From an uncultured Eubacteriales bacterium (GTDB lineage: Bacteria; Bacillota; Clostridia; Oscillospirales; Butyricicoccaceae), in contig CAKTWY010000069.1 of assembly GCA_934630445.1 (NCBI GenBank), positions 1 to 12,335 of the forward strand: a stretch of DNA of 12,335 bases, given 5' to 3'. Positions 1 to 7,226 of this stretch are shown here, piece after piece (the stretch's first letter is position 1; every line of letters begins with the position of its first letter). The position numbers were made by a program, and so were the translations under genes. Under the pieces are notes generated by a model. That model saw nothing but the letters and a program-made list of their open reading frames with translations. It had not been told where the DNA came from and did not search any database.

Positions 1-2
1 AC

Positions 3-1052
3 CTGACGGCGCAGTTTCAAAAAGACGCGCAGCTCATCGCGGTCGACGGCGGGCGCAAGACGCTCGAGACGATCCGCCAGCATTATTTTGAGGTGCCGCA
101 GTCGCGCAAGGTCGAAGCGCTCAAGCGCCTGATTGAAATGTACGACGTGCGGCGCGGCCTCATCTTCTGCAATACCAAAAAGATGGTGGATAGTCTCCTC
201 GCCTCCTTCGAGGCGGACGGCGTCGCCTGCGACGCGATCCACGGCGATATGAAGCAGGCGCAGCGCACAGTCGTAATGAGCGCCTTTAAACGCGGCACGA
301 TCCGCCTGCTCATTGCGACCGACGTCGCCGCGCGCGGTATCGACGCGCAGGATGTCGACGCCGTTATCAATTACGACCTGCCGCTGGATCTTGAATACTA
401 TGTCCACCGTATCGGCAGGACCGGCCGCGCCGGGAAGGAGGGCGCCGCGTATACCTTTATCGCCAACCGCGCCCAGTATCAAAAGCTTCTGGAACTGCAG
501 GAATATCTCGGCATCAAGCTTACGCGCGATATGCTGCCGGGGTTCGTGTGCTTCCATTCGGAAAACGAGCGCCCCGTCTTCCAGGAAGACGAACGCCCCG
601 CAAGGCGCGCCGCCCGTGCAGAAAAGGCGCGTCCTGCAAAGGCGTCCGCTGTTCTCAATGCGGAAAAGCCGCTTTCCGCGCGCGCGCCATCCGCTCCCGC
701 GTCCGGGCGCAGCATCGTGCGGCTGGACCTTGGACGCAATGCGCGCATCGCGCCGAACTTTATCGTTGGCGCGATTACGGAAGCAACGGGCCTGCCCGCA
801 AAGAGCGTTGGAAAAATCGAGATTCATGACGATCATTCAACCGTCGAGATGACCGCTGAAGACGCTGCATACGTACTCAGCATCTTGGACACCTGCCGCA
901 TCAAAGGGAAAAGCGCGCACTTCACCATGCTCACAGCGGATAAAAACGCAGGACGCAGGCGAGCGCCCATGCCGGAGGGCAAGAGCCGCCCACCGCGCAA
1001 AACCGGACCGCAAGCCGGCCGTCCGCAGAAAAAGAAGCGCTATTATAAATAA
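3..1052 (+). CDS. DEAD-box ATP-dependent RNA helicase with DbpA-like RNA-binding domain (5' end missing)
   Basis: The reading frame is open from the left edge, so the start and N-terminal RecA domain (Q motif, Walker A, DEAD box) lie outside the window. The visible part is the second RecA domain: motif IV (GLIFCNTKK), motif V (IATDVAARGID) and motif VI (VHRIGRTGRAG), which close the ATP site and grip RNA. After a low-complexity Ala/Arg/Pro linker comes a fold resembling the DbpA/CsdA RNA-binding domain (from SIVRLDLGRNARI through RIKGKSAHF). A basic tail ends in KKKRYYK. Enzymes of this kind unwind short RNA duplexes in the cytoplasm, in ribosome assembly or cold adaptation. The DbpA-like domain suggests an rRNA substrate, but DeaD/CsdA and CshA relatives share it, so the exact orthologue is not settled. 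The gene is convergent with the oxidoreductase to its right. Confidence 0.93.
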   Translation: MTAQFQKDAQLIAVDGGRKTLETIRQHYFEVPQSRKVEALKRLIEMYDVRRGLIFCNTKKMVDSLLASFEADGVACDAIHGDMKQAQRTVVMSAFKRGTIRLLIATDVAARGIDAQDVDAVINYDLPLDLEYYVHRIGRTGRAGKEGAAYTFIANRAQYQKLLELQEYLGIKLTRDMLPGFVCFHSENERPVFQEDERPARRAARAEKARPAKASAVLNAEKPLSARAPSAPASGRSIVRLDLGRNARIAPNFIVGAITEATGLPAKSVGKIEIHDDHSTVEMTAEDAAYVLSILDTCRIKGKSAHFTMLTADKNAGRRRAPMPEGKSRPPRKTGPQAGRPQKKKRYYK

Positions 1053-1112
1053 TGCTTACCGCGCGGGCCGACGAACCATTCTGCCCGCAGTCTGCAGCAG
1101 CGCTGTAAACGC

Positions 1113-1155
1113 AAAAGGAGCAAAGCCGGACACAGTGCCGGTTTTGCTCCTTTTT
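1113..1155. terminator. Bidirectional intrinsic terminator between convergent genes
   Basis: A 17-bp stem (arms 1113-1129 and 1138-1154, one G-T wobble) encloses an 8-nt loop. The left arm starts with AAAA and the right arm ends in TTTTT, so the hairpin can end transcripts from both sides: the helicase on the plus strand and the oxidoreductase on the minus strand. The rest of the 173-nt gap (1053-1225) shows nothing else recognisable. Confidence 0.9.
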
Positions 1156-1225
1156 CAGACTTTGCTTCAGCCGTCTGATCACCTGATTTTTTCACGCACA
1201 CGACCGCAGGCTCATCCAGCAGCCG

Positions 1226-2179
1226 TCAGCCGCGATCAAAAATCTGATCAAATATCTCCGCACAGCGGATGGTGCTTGCATGCGGCATGACGCTGCTTTC
1301 CAGCTTGCCCGCGCGGACGCAGCGGATCGTCTCCTCGATCTCGCCGACAAAGCCGTTCTCATACGGCGCTTTAAAGGTCAACGGCGCTTCTCCCTCCCGG
1401 AAGAGCGTGCATTCATCGCTGCGGTGCGCTTCCGGAATTTTGATATACCCTTCCGTTCCATAAATGTATGCCGCCTCCGGGAGCTTCGCAGTGGTGATGG
1501 CCTGCGCGTTGACAATGCATCCGCCGATGCGCATGGCGATATTATTCACTTTATCAACGCCGTTATCCAGGTGCGACGCCATGGCCTGGAACGCGTCGAT
1601 CCTGTCGCCCAGGAGATAGCTCATAATACTGATGGGATAGACCGAAAGGTCGAGCGCCGCCCCGCCGCCGAGGGACGGATTGTTGATGCGGTTCTCCATA
1701 TCCGGCGCGGCGCGAAATCCGATGTCCATGTACCCCATCTGCGGCGTTCCGATCTTCCCTTCCTCGATCCAGGCTTTGGCCCGATTGATATGCGGGAGAA
1801 AACGCGACCAGAGCGCTTCCATCAAAAAAAGCCTGTTTTTTTCCGCAAGGGCGCAGATCTCCCGCGCACGGGCGGAGGACTCGACCATCGATTTTTCACA
1901 CAGAACATGCTTGCCGTGAGAAAGGCACAGTTTCAGGTTCTCATAATGAAAATTGTGCGTCGTGGCGATGTAGACCGCGTCGATATCGCTCCTGCGCACA
2001 AGCGCTTCATACGAGCAGGTCTCCTGGATGCCGTTCTTCTCTACAAACGCCGCCGCGCGCGCCGGGTCTTTGCACGCCACGGCTGCGACCTGCGCGCCCT
2101 GGACATGCCTGACCGCGTCACAGAATTGTACCGCAATGTTCCCCGCCCCCATAATGCCGAACCGAAATGCTCCGCTCAT
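1226..2179 (-). CDS. Gfo/Idh/MocA-family NAD(P)-dependent oxidoreductase
   Basis: This is a 317-residue protein of the usual family length. Residues 7-16 carry the Rossmann dinucleotide motif (FGIMGAGNIA). Residues 90-97 (KHVLCEKS) match the family's EKP signature, with Ser in place of Pro. EALWSRFLP (121-129) and GGGAALDLSVYP (171-182) resemble the dimeric dihydrodiol dehydrogenase / glucose-fructose oxidoreductase branch. The enzyme probably oxidises or reduces a sugar or cyclitol in the cytoplasm, but the substrate cannot be read from sequence. The start is ATG 2179, because AAGGAG sits just upstream. An in-frame ATG at 2263 is unlikely, since the peptide between would be encoded across a terminator hairpin. 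The gene lies behind that hairpin and after the purine operon, with no clear promoter of its own. No purine role is implied. Confidence 0.9.
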   Translation of the reverse strand: MSGAFRFGIMGAGNIAVQFCDAVRHVQGAQVAAVACKDPARAAAFVEKNGIQETCSYEALVRRSDIDAVYIATTHNFHYENLKLCLSHGKHVLCEKSMVESSARAREICALAEKNRLFLMEALWSRFLPHINRAKAWIEEGKIGTPQMGYMDIGFRAAPDMENRINNPSLGGGAALDLSVYPISIMSYLLGDRIDAFQAMASHLDNGVDKVNNIAMRIGGCIVNAQAITTAKLPEAAYIYGTEGYIKIPEAHRSDECTLFREGEAPLTFKAPYENGFVGEIEETIRCVRAGKLESSVMPHASTIRCAEIFDQIFDRG

Positions 2180-2200
2180 TTTCTTCTCCTTTCCCTCTGT

Positions 2201-2228
2201 AAAAGGCGGCACAATCGTGCCGCCTTTT
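2201..2228 (-). terminator. Intrinsic terminator after purD
   Basis: A perfect 12-bp stem (arms 2201-2212 and 2217-2228) has a 4-nt loop. Read on the minus strand it ends in TTTT. It lies about 100 nt after the purD stop and marks the end of the purine operon. It is followed within about 10 nt by the ribosome binding site of the oxidoreductase gene, so it may be leaky or may gate that gene. In the purD-hairpin gap (2229-2329) the best promoter-like pair is TTGACG (2316-2311) with TATGCT (2296-2291), but the 14-nt spacing is poor. Confidence 0.85.
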
Positions 2229-2329
2229 GTTAATGGATCCATTTGCTTCCTGTATGCCCACAAGGAACATGCCTCTCGCCCGGCGGATGCAGCATATTCC
2301 GCAATGGAGCCGTCAAGCTGCCGCTCCGC

Positions 2330-3592
2330 TCAATTCTCTTTTTTCACGCCGATGTCGGTACGGTAATGTGCATCGGTAAACGTGATCTTTTTGACGCCCT
2401 CGTACGCCTTTTCGATCGCGTTGTCAAGGTCCTTCCCAAGCGCTGTGACGCCGAGCACGCGGCCGCCCGCGGTCTTGAAAACGCCGTCTTCCCGCTTGCT
2501 TCCCGCATGGAATACCTTGACCCCGTCCGGAACATCCGCAAGGCCTTCAATCGGATATCCTTTTTCATAATGCGCGGGATATCCGCCGCTGGCCATAACG
2601 ACGCAGCACGCCGCCTCATCTTTCCACTTGATGTCGCAGGTGTCGAGCCGCTCGTCGATAACGGCATTGAAAATCGTCAGAAGATCGCTGTCCAGGCGCA
2701 TCAGCACCGCCTGCGTCTCCGGGTCGCCGAAGCGGGCGTTATATTCAATCACCTTCGGTCCGTTTTTCGTCAGCATCAGGCCGAAATACAGAACGCCTTT
2801 AAACGGCCGCCCCTCCTGCCGCATGGCGCTGATCGTAGGCGCAATGATCTCCTCCACGCACTGCGCTTCGATCTTCGCGGTATAGTTGCGGCTGGGCGAA
2901 AACGCTCCCATTCCGCCGGTATTTGCGCCTTCATCGTTATCATATGCCCGCTTATGATCCTGCGCGGAAGGCATGGTGCGGAACGTCTTGCCATCTGTAA
3001 AGCACAGGACGGACACCTCCGGTCCGCTCAGGCATTCTTCGATTACAACGCGCGCACCGGCATTGCCGAAAGCATGGTCCTCCATTGCATTTTTAACAGC
3101 TGCGACCGCCTCTTCCACCGTCTGCGCGACAACGACGCCCTTGCCAAGTGCAAGGCCGTCAGCCTTTACAACAATTGGCGCACCGACGCGCTGGATATAG
3201 CTGATCGCATCTTCAGAGCGGTCAAACACCCTGTAATCAGCCGTTGGGATGTGATATTTATTCATCAGATTCTTTGCAAAGGCTTTTGACCCCTCGATCA
3301 CAGCCGCGTTCTGATACGGCCCGAACGCACGGATACCGGCCAGCGCCAGCGCGTCTACCATGCCGAGCATCAGCGGATCGTCAGGCGCGACAACGACCAG
3401 GTCCACGCCCCTCGCCTTTGAAAACTCCACAACCCCCTGCACGTCCGTCGCCTTGATGGGCACGCACTCGGCATACTCGGCAATTCCGCCGTTGCCAGGA
3501 GCGCACCATATTTTTGTAATTTCCGGGTTTTTGGCGAGCGCCCAAATGATCGCATGCTCGCGTCCGCCGCCCCCGATAACCAGAACTTTCAT
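2330..3592 (-). CDS. purD: Phosphoribosylamine-glycine ligase (GAR synthetase)
   Basis: PurD joins glycine to phosphoribosylamine with ATP, the second step of purine synthesis. The protein is 420 residues, the normal length for monofunctional PurD. Visible features are the N-terminal GGGGREH (7-13), the ATP-grasp segment with the ADGLALGKGVVV loop (144-155), QDHKRAYDNDEGANTGGMGA (211-230) and the metal/nucleotide site EYNARFGDPETQ (283-294). The C-terminal domain carries GGYPAHYEKGYPI. The start is ATG 3592, which gives the family-typical MKVLVIGGGG; the open frame back to 3652 would add 20 residues with no family match. AAAGGA lies about 11 nt upstream. This is the last gene of the operon, 73 nt after the AICAR transformylase, with a hairpin in the gap. 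Confidence 0.98.
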   Translation of the reverse strand: MKVLVIGGGGREHAIIWALAKNPEITKIWCAPGNGGIAEYAECVPIKATDVQGVVEFSKARGVDLVVVAPDDPLMLGMVDALALAGIRAFGPYQNAAVIEGSKAFAKNLMNKYHIPTADYRVFDRSEDAISYIQRVGAPIVVKADGLALGKGVVVAQTVEEAVAAVKNAMEDHAFGNAGARVVIEECLSGPEVSVLCFTDGKTFRTMPSAQDHKRAYDNDEGANTGGMGAFSPSRNYTAKIEAQCVEEIIAPTISAMRQEGRPFKGVLYFGLMLTKNGPKVIEYNARFGDPETQAVLMRLDSDLLTIFNAVIDERLDTCDIKWKDEAACCVVMASGGYPAHYEKGYPIEGLADVPDGVKVFHAGSKREDGVFKTAGGRVLGVTALGKDLDNAIEKAYEGVKKITFTDAHYRTDIGVKKEN

Positions 3593-3630
3593 CGTTTTAT
3601 CATTCCTTTCCTTCCGGCCGAAAGCACGAA

Positions 3631-3651
3631 TGACCATCCCGAAGATGGTCA
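3631..3651 (-). other. Intercistronic RNA hairpin between purH and purD
   Basis: A perfect 8-bp inverted repeat (TGACCATC / GATGGTCA) has loop TTCGG on the transcribed strand, which allows a stable C(UUCG)G-type cap. No U-tract follows, so it is not a standard terminator. It sits between the purH stop and the purD ribosome binding site and may affect mRNA stability or processing. Confidence 0.55.
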
Positions 3652-3665
3652 TCCGCGCGCCGGAC

Positions 3666-4838
3666 TCAGTGATGGAACAGGCGCATGCCCGTAAATGCCA
3701 TCACGATGCCGTATTTATTGCAGGTCGCGATCACATGGTCGTCGCGGATCGAGCCGCCCGGCTGCACGATGTAGGAAACACCGCTCTTGCGCGCGCGCTC
3801 GACATTATCGCCGAACGGGAAAAAGGCGTCCGAACCAACAGAAACGCCCGACTGCGTCGCGATATAGCGGCGCTTTTCCTCCGCAGTGAGGGGATCCGGT
3901 CTCGTCTTGAAAACAGCTTCCCACGCGCCGGGCGCGAGCACATCCTCGTATTCGTCGGAAATATACACGTCGATCGCATTGTCGCGGTCGGGGCGGCGAA
4001 TGCCGTCGACAAACGGAAGCTCCAGCACCTGCGGATGCTGTCTCAAATACCAGTTATCGGCTTTGTTGCCGGCCAGGCGCGTGCAATGGATACGCGACTG
4101 CTGCCCCGCGCCCACGCCGATGGCCTGCCCGTTTTTGACATAGCAAACGGAATTCGACTGGGTATACTTTAGCGTAATGAGCGAAACGATCAGATCCATC
4201 TTCGCCACTTCCGGGAGATTGGCATTTTCAGTGACGATGTTCTGGAGAAGCGACGCGTCGATCTTATAGTCGTTCCTCCCCTGTTCAAATGTCACGCCGA
4301 AAATATTCCTGCGCTCGACCGCCGCGGGAACATAGTCCGGATCGATCCTGACAACGTTGTAGCCGCCCTTGCGCTTGGTTTTTAAGATCTCGAGCGCTCC
4401 GGGCGTATAACCCGGGGCAATGATGCCGTCGGACACCTCAAGCGCGAGCATCGCGGCCGTCTGCTCGTCGCACACGTCAGAAAGCGCCGCCCAGTCGCCG
4501 TAGGAGCAAAGCCTGTCCGCACCGCGCGCCCTTGCATAGGCGCATGCGATCGGTGAAAGCTCCATCCCCTCGACAAAATACATCTTCTTCTCCACATCGG
4601 AGAGCGGCGTGCCGACAGCCGCGCCCGCAGGGCTCACATGCTTAAAAGATGCCGCCGACGGCAGGCCCGTCGCGATCTTCAGCTCGCGTACCAGCTGCCA
4701 GCTGTTGAAAGCATCCAGAAAATTGATATAGCCCGGTTTGCCGTTGAGTACCTCAATGGGCAGCTCGCCCTCCTCCATATAGATGCGCGAGGGCTTTTGA
4801 TTCGGATTACAGCCGTATTTCAGCGCCAGCTCTTTCAC
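3666..4838 (-). CDS. purH: Stand-alone AICAR transformylase (PurH C-domain type, PurV-like)
   Basis: This enzyme transfers a formyl group from 10-formyl-tetrahydrofolate to AICAR, giving FAICAR, the second-to-last step of IMP synthesis. The 390-residue protein begins at the equivalent of the PurH LRYGENPHQ motif (LKYGCNPNQ, 6-14). It therefore lacks the N-terminal MGS-like cyclohydrolase domain of ordinary PurH (about 510-530 residues). The catalytic Lys-His pair is present in SFKHVSPAG (K66, H67). Other conserved blocks are LKYTQSNSVCY, GVGAGQQSR, SDAFFPFGDNV, VQPGGSIRDD and the ending FTGMRLFHH. The start is GTG 4838, with AAGGAGG about 10 nt upstream. That site overlaps the PurO stop codon (TAAGGAGG), so translation of the two is probably coupled. 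PurO next door supplies the missing ring closure. Confidence 0.96.
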   Translation of the reverse strand: MKELALKYGCNPNQKPSRIYMEEGELPIEVLNGKPGYINFLDAFNSWQLVRELKIATGLPSAASFKHVSPAGAAVGTPLSDVEKKMYFVEGMELSPIACAYARARGADRLCSYGDWAALSDVCDEQTAAMLALEVSDGIIAPGYTPGALEILKTKRKGGYNVVRIDPDYVPAAVERRNIFGVTFEQGRNDYKIDASLLQNIVTENANLPEVAKMDLIVSLITLKYTQSNSVCYVKNGQAIGVGAGQQSRIHCTRLAGNKADNWYLRQHPQVLELPFVDGIRRPDRDNAIDVYISDEYEDVLAPGAWEAVFKTRPDPLTAEEKRRYIATQSGVSVGSDAFFPFGDNVERARKSGVSYIVQPGGSIRDDHVIATCNKYGIVMAFTGMRLFHH

Positions 4839-4853
4839 CTTGAGACGACCTCC

Positions 4854-5555
4854 TTAAAATTTGTTGCGGATCACTGTCTCAGCCGTGCCGTCCGCAAGGC
4901 TGATGTAGCGCACGAAAAGCGACACCTTGTTGTCTTCGTTCAGACTCTTCCAGAGCATGTCGGTGAACGCATTGATATCGCCGGAGAGCGCTACCTTCTC
5001 AGGCTCTCCCTCAAAGGAGGGGAGCGGATTGCCATCGCCCATATACGTATGGATGAAATGGCCCACGCCTGCAGCCGGCTTTTCATATTCAAAGAAAAAG
5101 CGCTCACAGCACGCCGGATCACCGTCAAAGCTCTTCAGAACGGACAAGGCATACGCGCCGCTGCGCTCCACCATACCGGAGATGCGCGGCGTGTAGTTGG
5201 GCGCGTCCGGCTCAAACTCGCGTGTGCGCAGCGCTTCCTCCCAGGTTTTGCCGTCTTTCAGATAATCATAGATCGTATCCGTCTGATCACCGTTTGTCAC
5301 GATCGTTCGCCCGTCCAGCACGCGCACTGGGGAATAAATGATGAGCGAGGGGTCGACCATCTTCGACGGGTCGAACGCCTGCGTGCGGATGCCGTCACCC
5401 TCCGTCACAAAGACACGGTTGCGGCTGTTTTCGCTTCGGCCCATGATAAAATAGGCGATGACGGCGCTCGTTCCGTCCTCGCTGCGGCCCAGGATGATGC
5501 CGCGGCCGGGATATGTATTGCGCTGAAGTTCCTTTTCAAGATTTAAGATCTTCAC
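4854..5555 (-). CDS. purO: IMP cyclohydrolase, archaeal PurO type
   Basis: PurO closes the purine ring of FAICAR to give IMP. The 233-residue protein does not resemble the PurH cyclohydrolase domain. It matches the PurO family as I know it from methanogens: YPGRGIILGRSEDG (15-28), MGRSENSRNR (38-47), VTNGDQTDTIYDYL (86-99; archaeal PurO has NGDHTD here), PNYTPRISG (119-127) and a late GHFIHTYMGDGNPLPSFEG block (165-183). No signal peptide or membrane segment is seen. The start is GTG 5555: AAAGGAG lies 7 nt upstream and the purN stop is 4 nt before it. A longer frame from ATG 5597 would run back into purN and has no family support. Its place directly before the stand-alone AICAR transformylase confirms the role by context. 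Confidence 0.93.
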   Translation of the reverse strand: MKILNLEKELQRNTYPGRGIILGRSEDGTSAVIAYFIMGRSENSRNRVFVTEGDGIRTQAFDPSKMVDPSLIIYSPVRVLDGRTIVTNGDQTDTIYDYLKDGKTWEEALRTREFEPDAPNYTPRISGMVERSGAYALSVLKSFDGDPACCERFFFEYEKPAAGVGHFIHTYMGDGNPLPSFEGEPEKVALSGDINAFTDMLWKSLNEDNKVSLFVRYISLADGTAETVIRNKF

Positions 5556-5559
5556 AGCG

Positions 5560-6195
5560 TTACTCCTTTCTGTCAACGATCTGAACCGTTCTTCCATTGA
5601 TGCGCAGCCGCCCTTCGCAGAAAAGGGAGACCGCCTGCGGCAGGATGACCCACTCCGCCTGTTCCATCACCCTGCGCTGAAGCGTCTCGGGCGTATCGTC
5701 CGGGCGGATCTCGACGGCCTTCTGCAAAATGATCTCCCCGCCGTCGGTCACGGAATTGACAAAATGTACTGTCGCGCCCGTGACCTTCACGCCGTATTTC
5801 AGCGCCGCCTCGTGCACATGCAGGCCGTAAAACCCGTCTCCGCAAAACGATGGGATCAGCGCCGGATGCACATTGATGATCCGGTGGGAAAACGCGCTGC
5901 AAAAGCGCTCGCTCAAAACGATCATAAAGCCCGCAAGAACAACAAGTCCGATATCATGCGCCTGTAGCGTCTCGATCAGCGCATCGCTGTACACTTCCTT
6001 TGTGTCATACGCACGGCGTTCAACTGTAATGGCCTTTACCTTTGCACTCTCTGCGCGCGTAAGTGCATAAGCATTCGGCTTTGAAGACACGACGAGGCTG
6101 ATGCGGCCGCCCCTGATCTCGCCGCGCGCCTGTGCGTCGAGAAGCGCCTGCAGATTCGTTCCCCCGCCGGAGACAAGGACTGCGATATTCAGCAT
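5560..6195 (-). CDS. purN: Phosphoribosylglycinamide formyltransferase (GAR transformylase 1)
   Basis: PurN formylates GAR using 10-formyl-tetrahydrofolate, the third step of the pathway. The 211-residue protein has the family N-terminus (IAVLVSGGGTNLQALLD), the phosphate-binding glycine loop, and the catalytic triad equivalent to E. coli Asn106/His108/Asp144: N108 and H110 in INVHPALIPSF and D151 in SVTDGGEII. FCGDGFYGLHVHEAALKYGVK is the longer clostridial form of the segment after the catalytic His. ATG 6195 overlaps the purM stop by 7 nt and has only a weak ribosome binding site, so translation is likely coupled to purM. The stop codon lies inside the purO ribosome binding site (AAAGGAGTAA). 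Confidence 0.98.
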   Translation of the reverse strand: MLNIAVLVSGGGTNLQALLDAQARGEIRGGRISLVVSSKPNAYALTRAESAKVKAITVERRAYDTKEVYSDALIETLQAHDIGLVVLAGFMIVLSERFCSAFSHRIINVHPALIPSFCGDGFYGLHVHEAALKYGVKVTGATVHFVNSVTDGGEIILQKAVEIRPDDTPETLQRRVMEQAEWVILPQAVSLFCEGRLRINGRTVQIVDRKE

Positions 6196-7226
6196 ATCTC
6201 AACGCCCCGCTCGCCGGCGCGGATCTCGCCTGCCAGCATAGGCTCTTCCCCTGCGGCGCGCAGCGCGCACATGGCGCGGTCCGCATCCTCCTTCGCCACG
6301 GCGATCATCATGCCCGCGCCCATATTGAACGTATTGTACATGTCGCGCTCGGGGATGCCGCCGGTCTTCGCGATCAGGTCGAAGATCGCCGGGCGCGCGA
6401 TCGCATTCTTTTCGATCACAGCCCGCATGCCGTCTTTGAGCATACGGGGGATATTTTCATAAAAGCCGCCGCCGGTAATATGCGAGATCGCATGAATATC
6501 GACTGTCTTCATAAGCGCCTTCACCGCCTTGACGTAAATGCGCGTCGGTGTAAGCAGCGCTTCGCCCAGCTCGCAGCCAAGCGCATCATAATGAACATGA
6601 ACGGCTTTTTCATCGACCTGGAACACGCGGCGCACCAGAGAGTAGCCGTTGGAATGCACACCGGAAGATTTCAGCGCGATGATCGCATCTCCCGGCTTCA
6701 GCAGCCGCCCGTCGATGATCTTCTCCTCATCGACGATACCGACTGAAAAGCCGGCCAGGTCGTAATCCCCCACCGGATAGAAGCCGGGCATCTCAGCCAT
6801 CTCTCCGCCGACAAGCGCGCACTCCGCCTGCCGGCAGCCCTCCGCGATGCCGGAAACGATTTCCGCGGCCTGTACGGGGTTCAGCTTGCCGACCGCGAGA
6901 TAGTCCAAAAAGAACATCGGCGCGGCGCCCCCGCAGACGATGTCGTTTACGCACATCGCAACGCAGTCGATGCCGACGGTGTCATGCTTGTTCATCAGAA
7001 ATGCCAGCTTCAGCTTCGTTCCGACGCCATCCGTACCGGAAACAAGGATCGGCCGCTTCATCCCGGCCAGCTCGGGTGCAAACATGCCGCCGAAACCGCC
7101 GATTGAACCGACCACACCGGGAATATAGGTGCTCTCCACCATGGGCTTGATACGCTTGACCGCCTCATAGCCCGCCGTTACATCCACGCCGGCGGCCTTA
7201 TAGCTCTCAGAATGGCTCTCACTCAT
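6189..7226 (-). CDS. purM: Phosphoribosylformylglycinamidine cyclo-ligase (AIR synthetase)
   Basis: PurM closes the imidazole ring of FGAM with ATP to give AIR, the fifth step. The 345-residue protein has normal length. Motifs seen are the glycine-rich GSIGGFGGMFA (40-50), SGTDGVGTKLKLA (63-75), the metal/ATP segment MCVNDIVCGGAAPMFFLDY (91-109), VGGEMAEMPGFY, SSGVHSNGYSLVRRVF and ITGGGFYENIPR. These are the marks of the PurM/PurL ATP-binding superfamily, and the size and C-terminus fit PurM. ATG 7226 overlaps the purF stop by 8 nt (ATGAGTGA), with AGGGG about 10 nt upstream. Its substrate is made by PurL/PurS/PurQ, which must be encoded outside this window. Confidence 0.98.
   Translation of the reverse strand: MSESHSESYKAAGVDVTAGYEAVKRIKPMVESTYIPGVVGSIGGFGGMFAPELAGMKRPILVSGTDGVGTKLKLAFLMNKHDTVGIDCVAMCVNDIVCGGAAPMFFLDYLAVGKLNPVQAAEIVSGIAEGCRQAECALVGGEMAEMPGFYPVGDYDLAGFSVGIVDEEKIIDGRLLKPGDAIIALKSSGVHSNGYSLVRRVFQVDEKAVHVHYDALGCELGEALLTPTRIYVKAVKALMKTVDIHAISHITGGGFYENIPRMLKDGMRAVIEKNAIARPAIFDLIAKTGGIPERDMYNTFNMGAGMMIAVAKEDADRAMCALRAAGEEPMLAGEIRAGERGVEIC

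Noticed and set aside
1280..2233. 317-codon plus-strand open frame antisense to the oxidoreductase
   Set aside because: The product is Arg-rich with no family motif, and it runs through the terminator hairpin at 2201-2228.
2243..3289. 348-codon plus-strand open frame antisense to purD
   Set aside because: It mirrors a well-supported purD gene, has no ribosome binding site or recognisable motif, and is the kind of shadow frame expected in GC-rich coding DNA.
4638..5546. 302-codon plus-strand open frame antisense to purO and purH
   Set aside because: It lies opposite two genes with clear motifs and tight start signals, and has no motif of its own.
5556..5597. Upstream ATG 5597 as the purO start
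   Set aside because: It would add 14 residues encoded inside purN, whereas GTG 5555 has an ideally spaced AAAGGAG and follows the purN stop by 4 nt.
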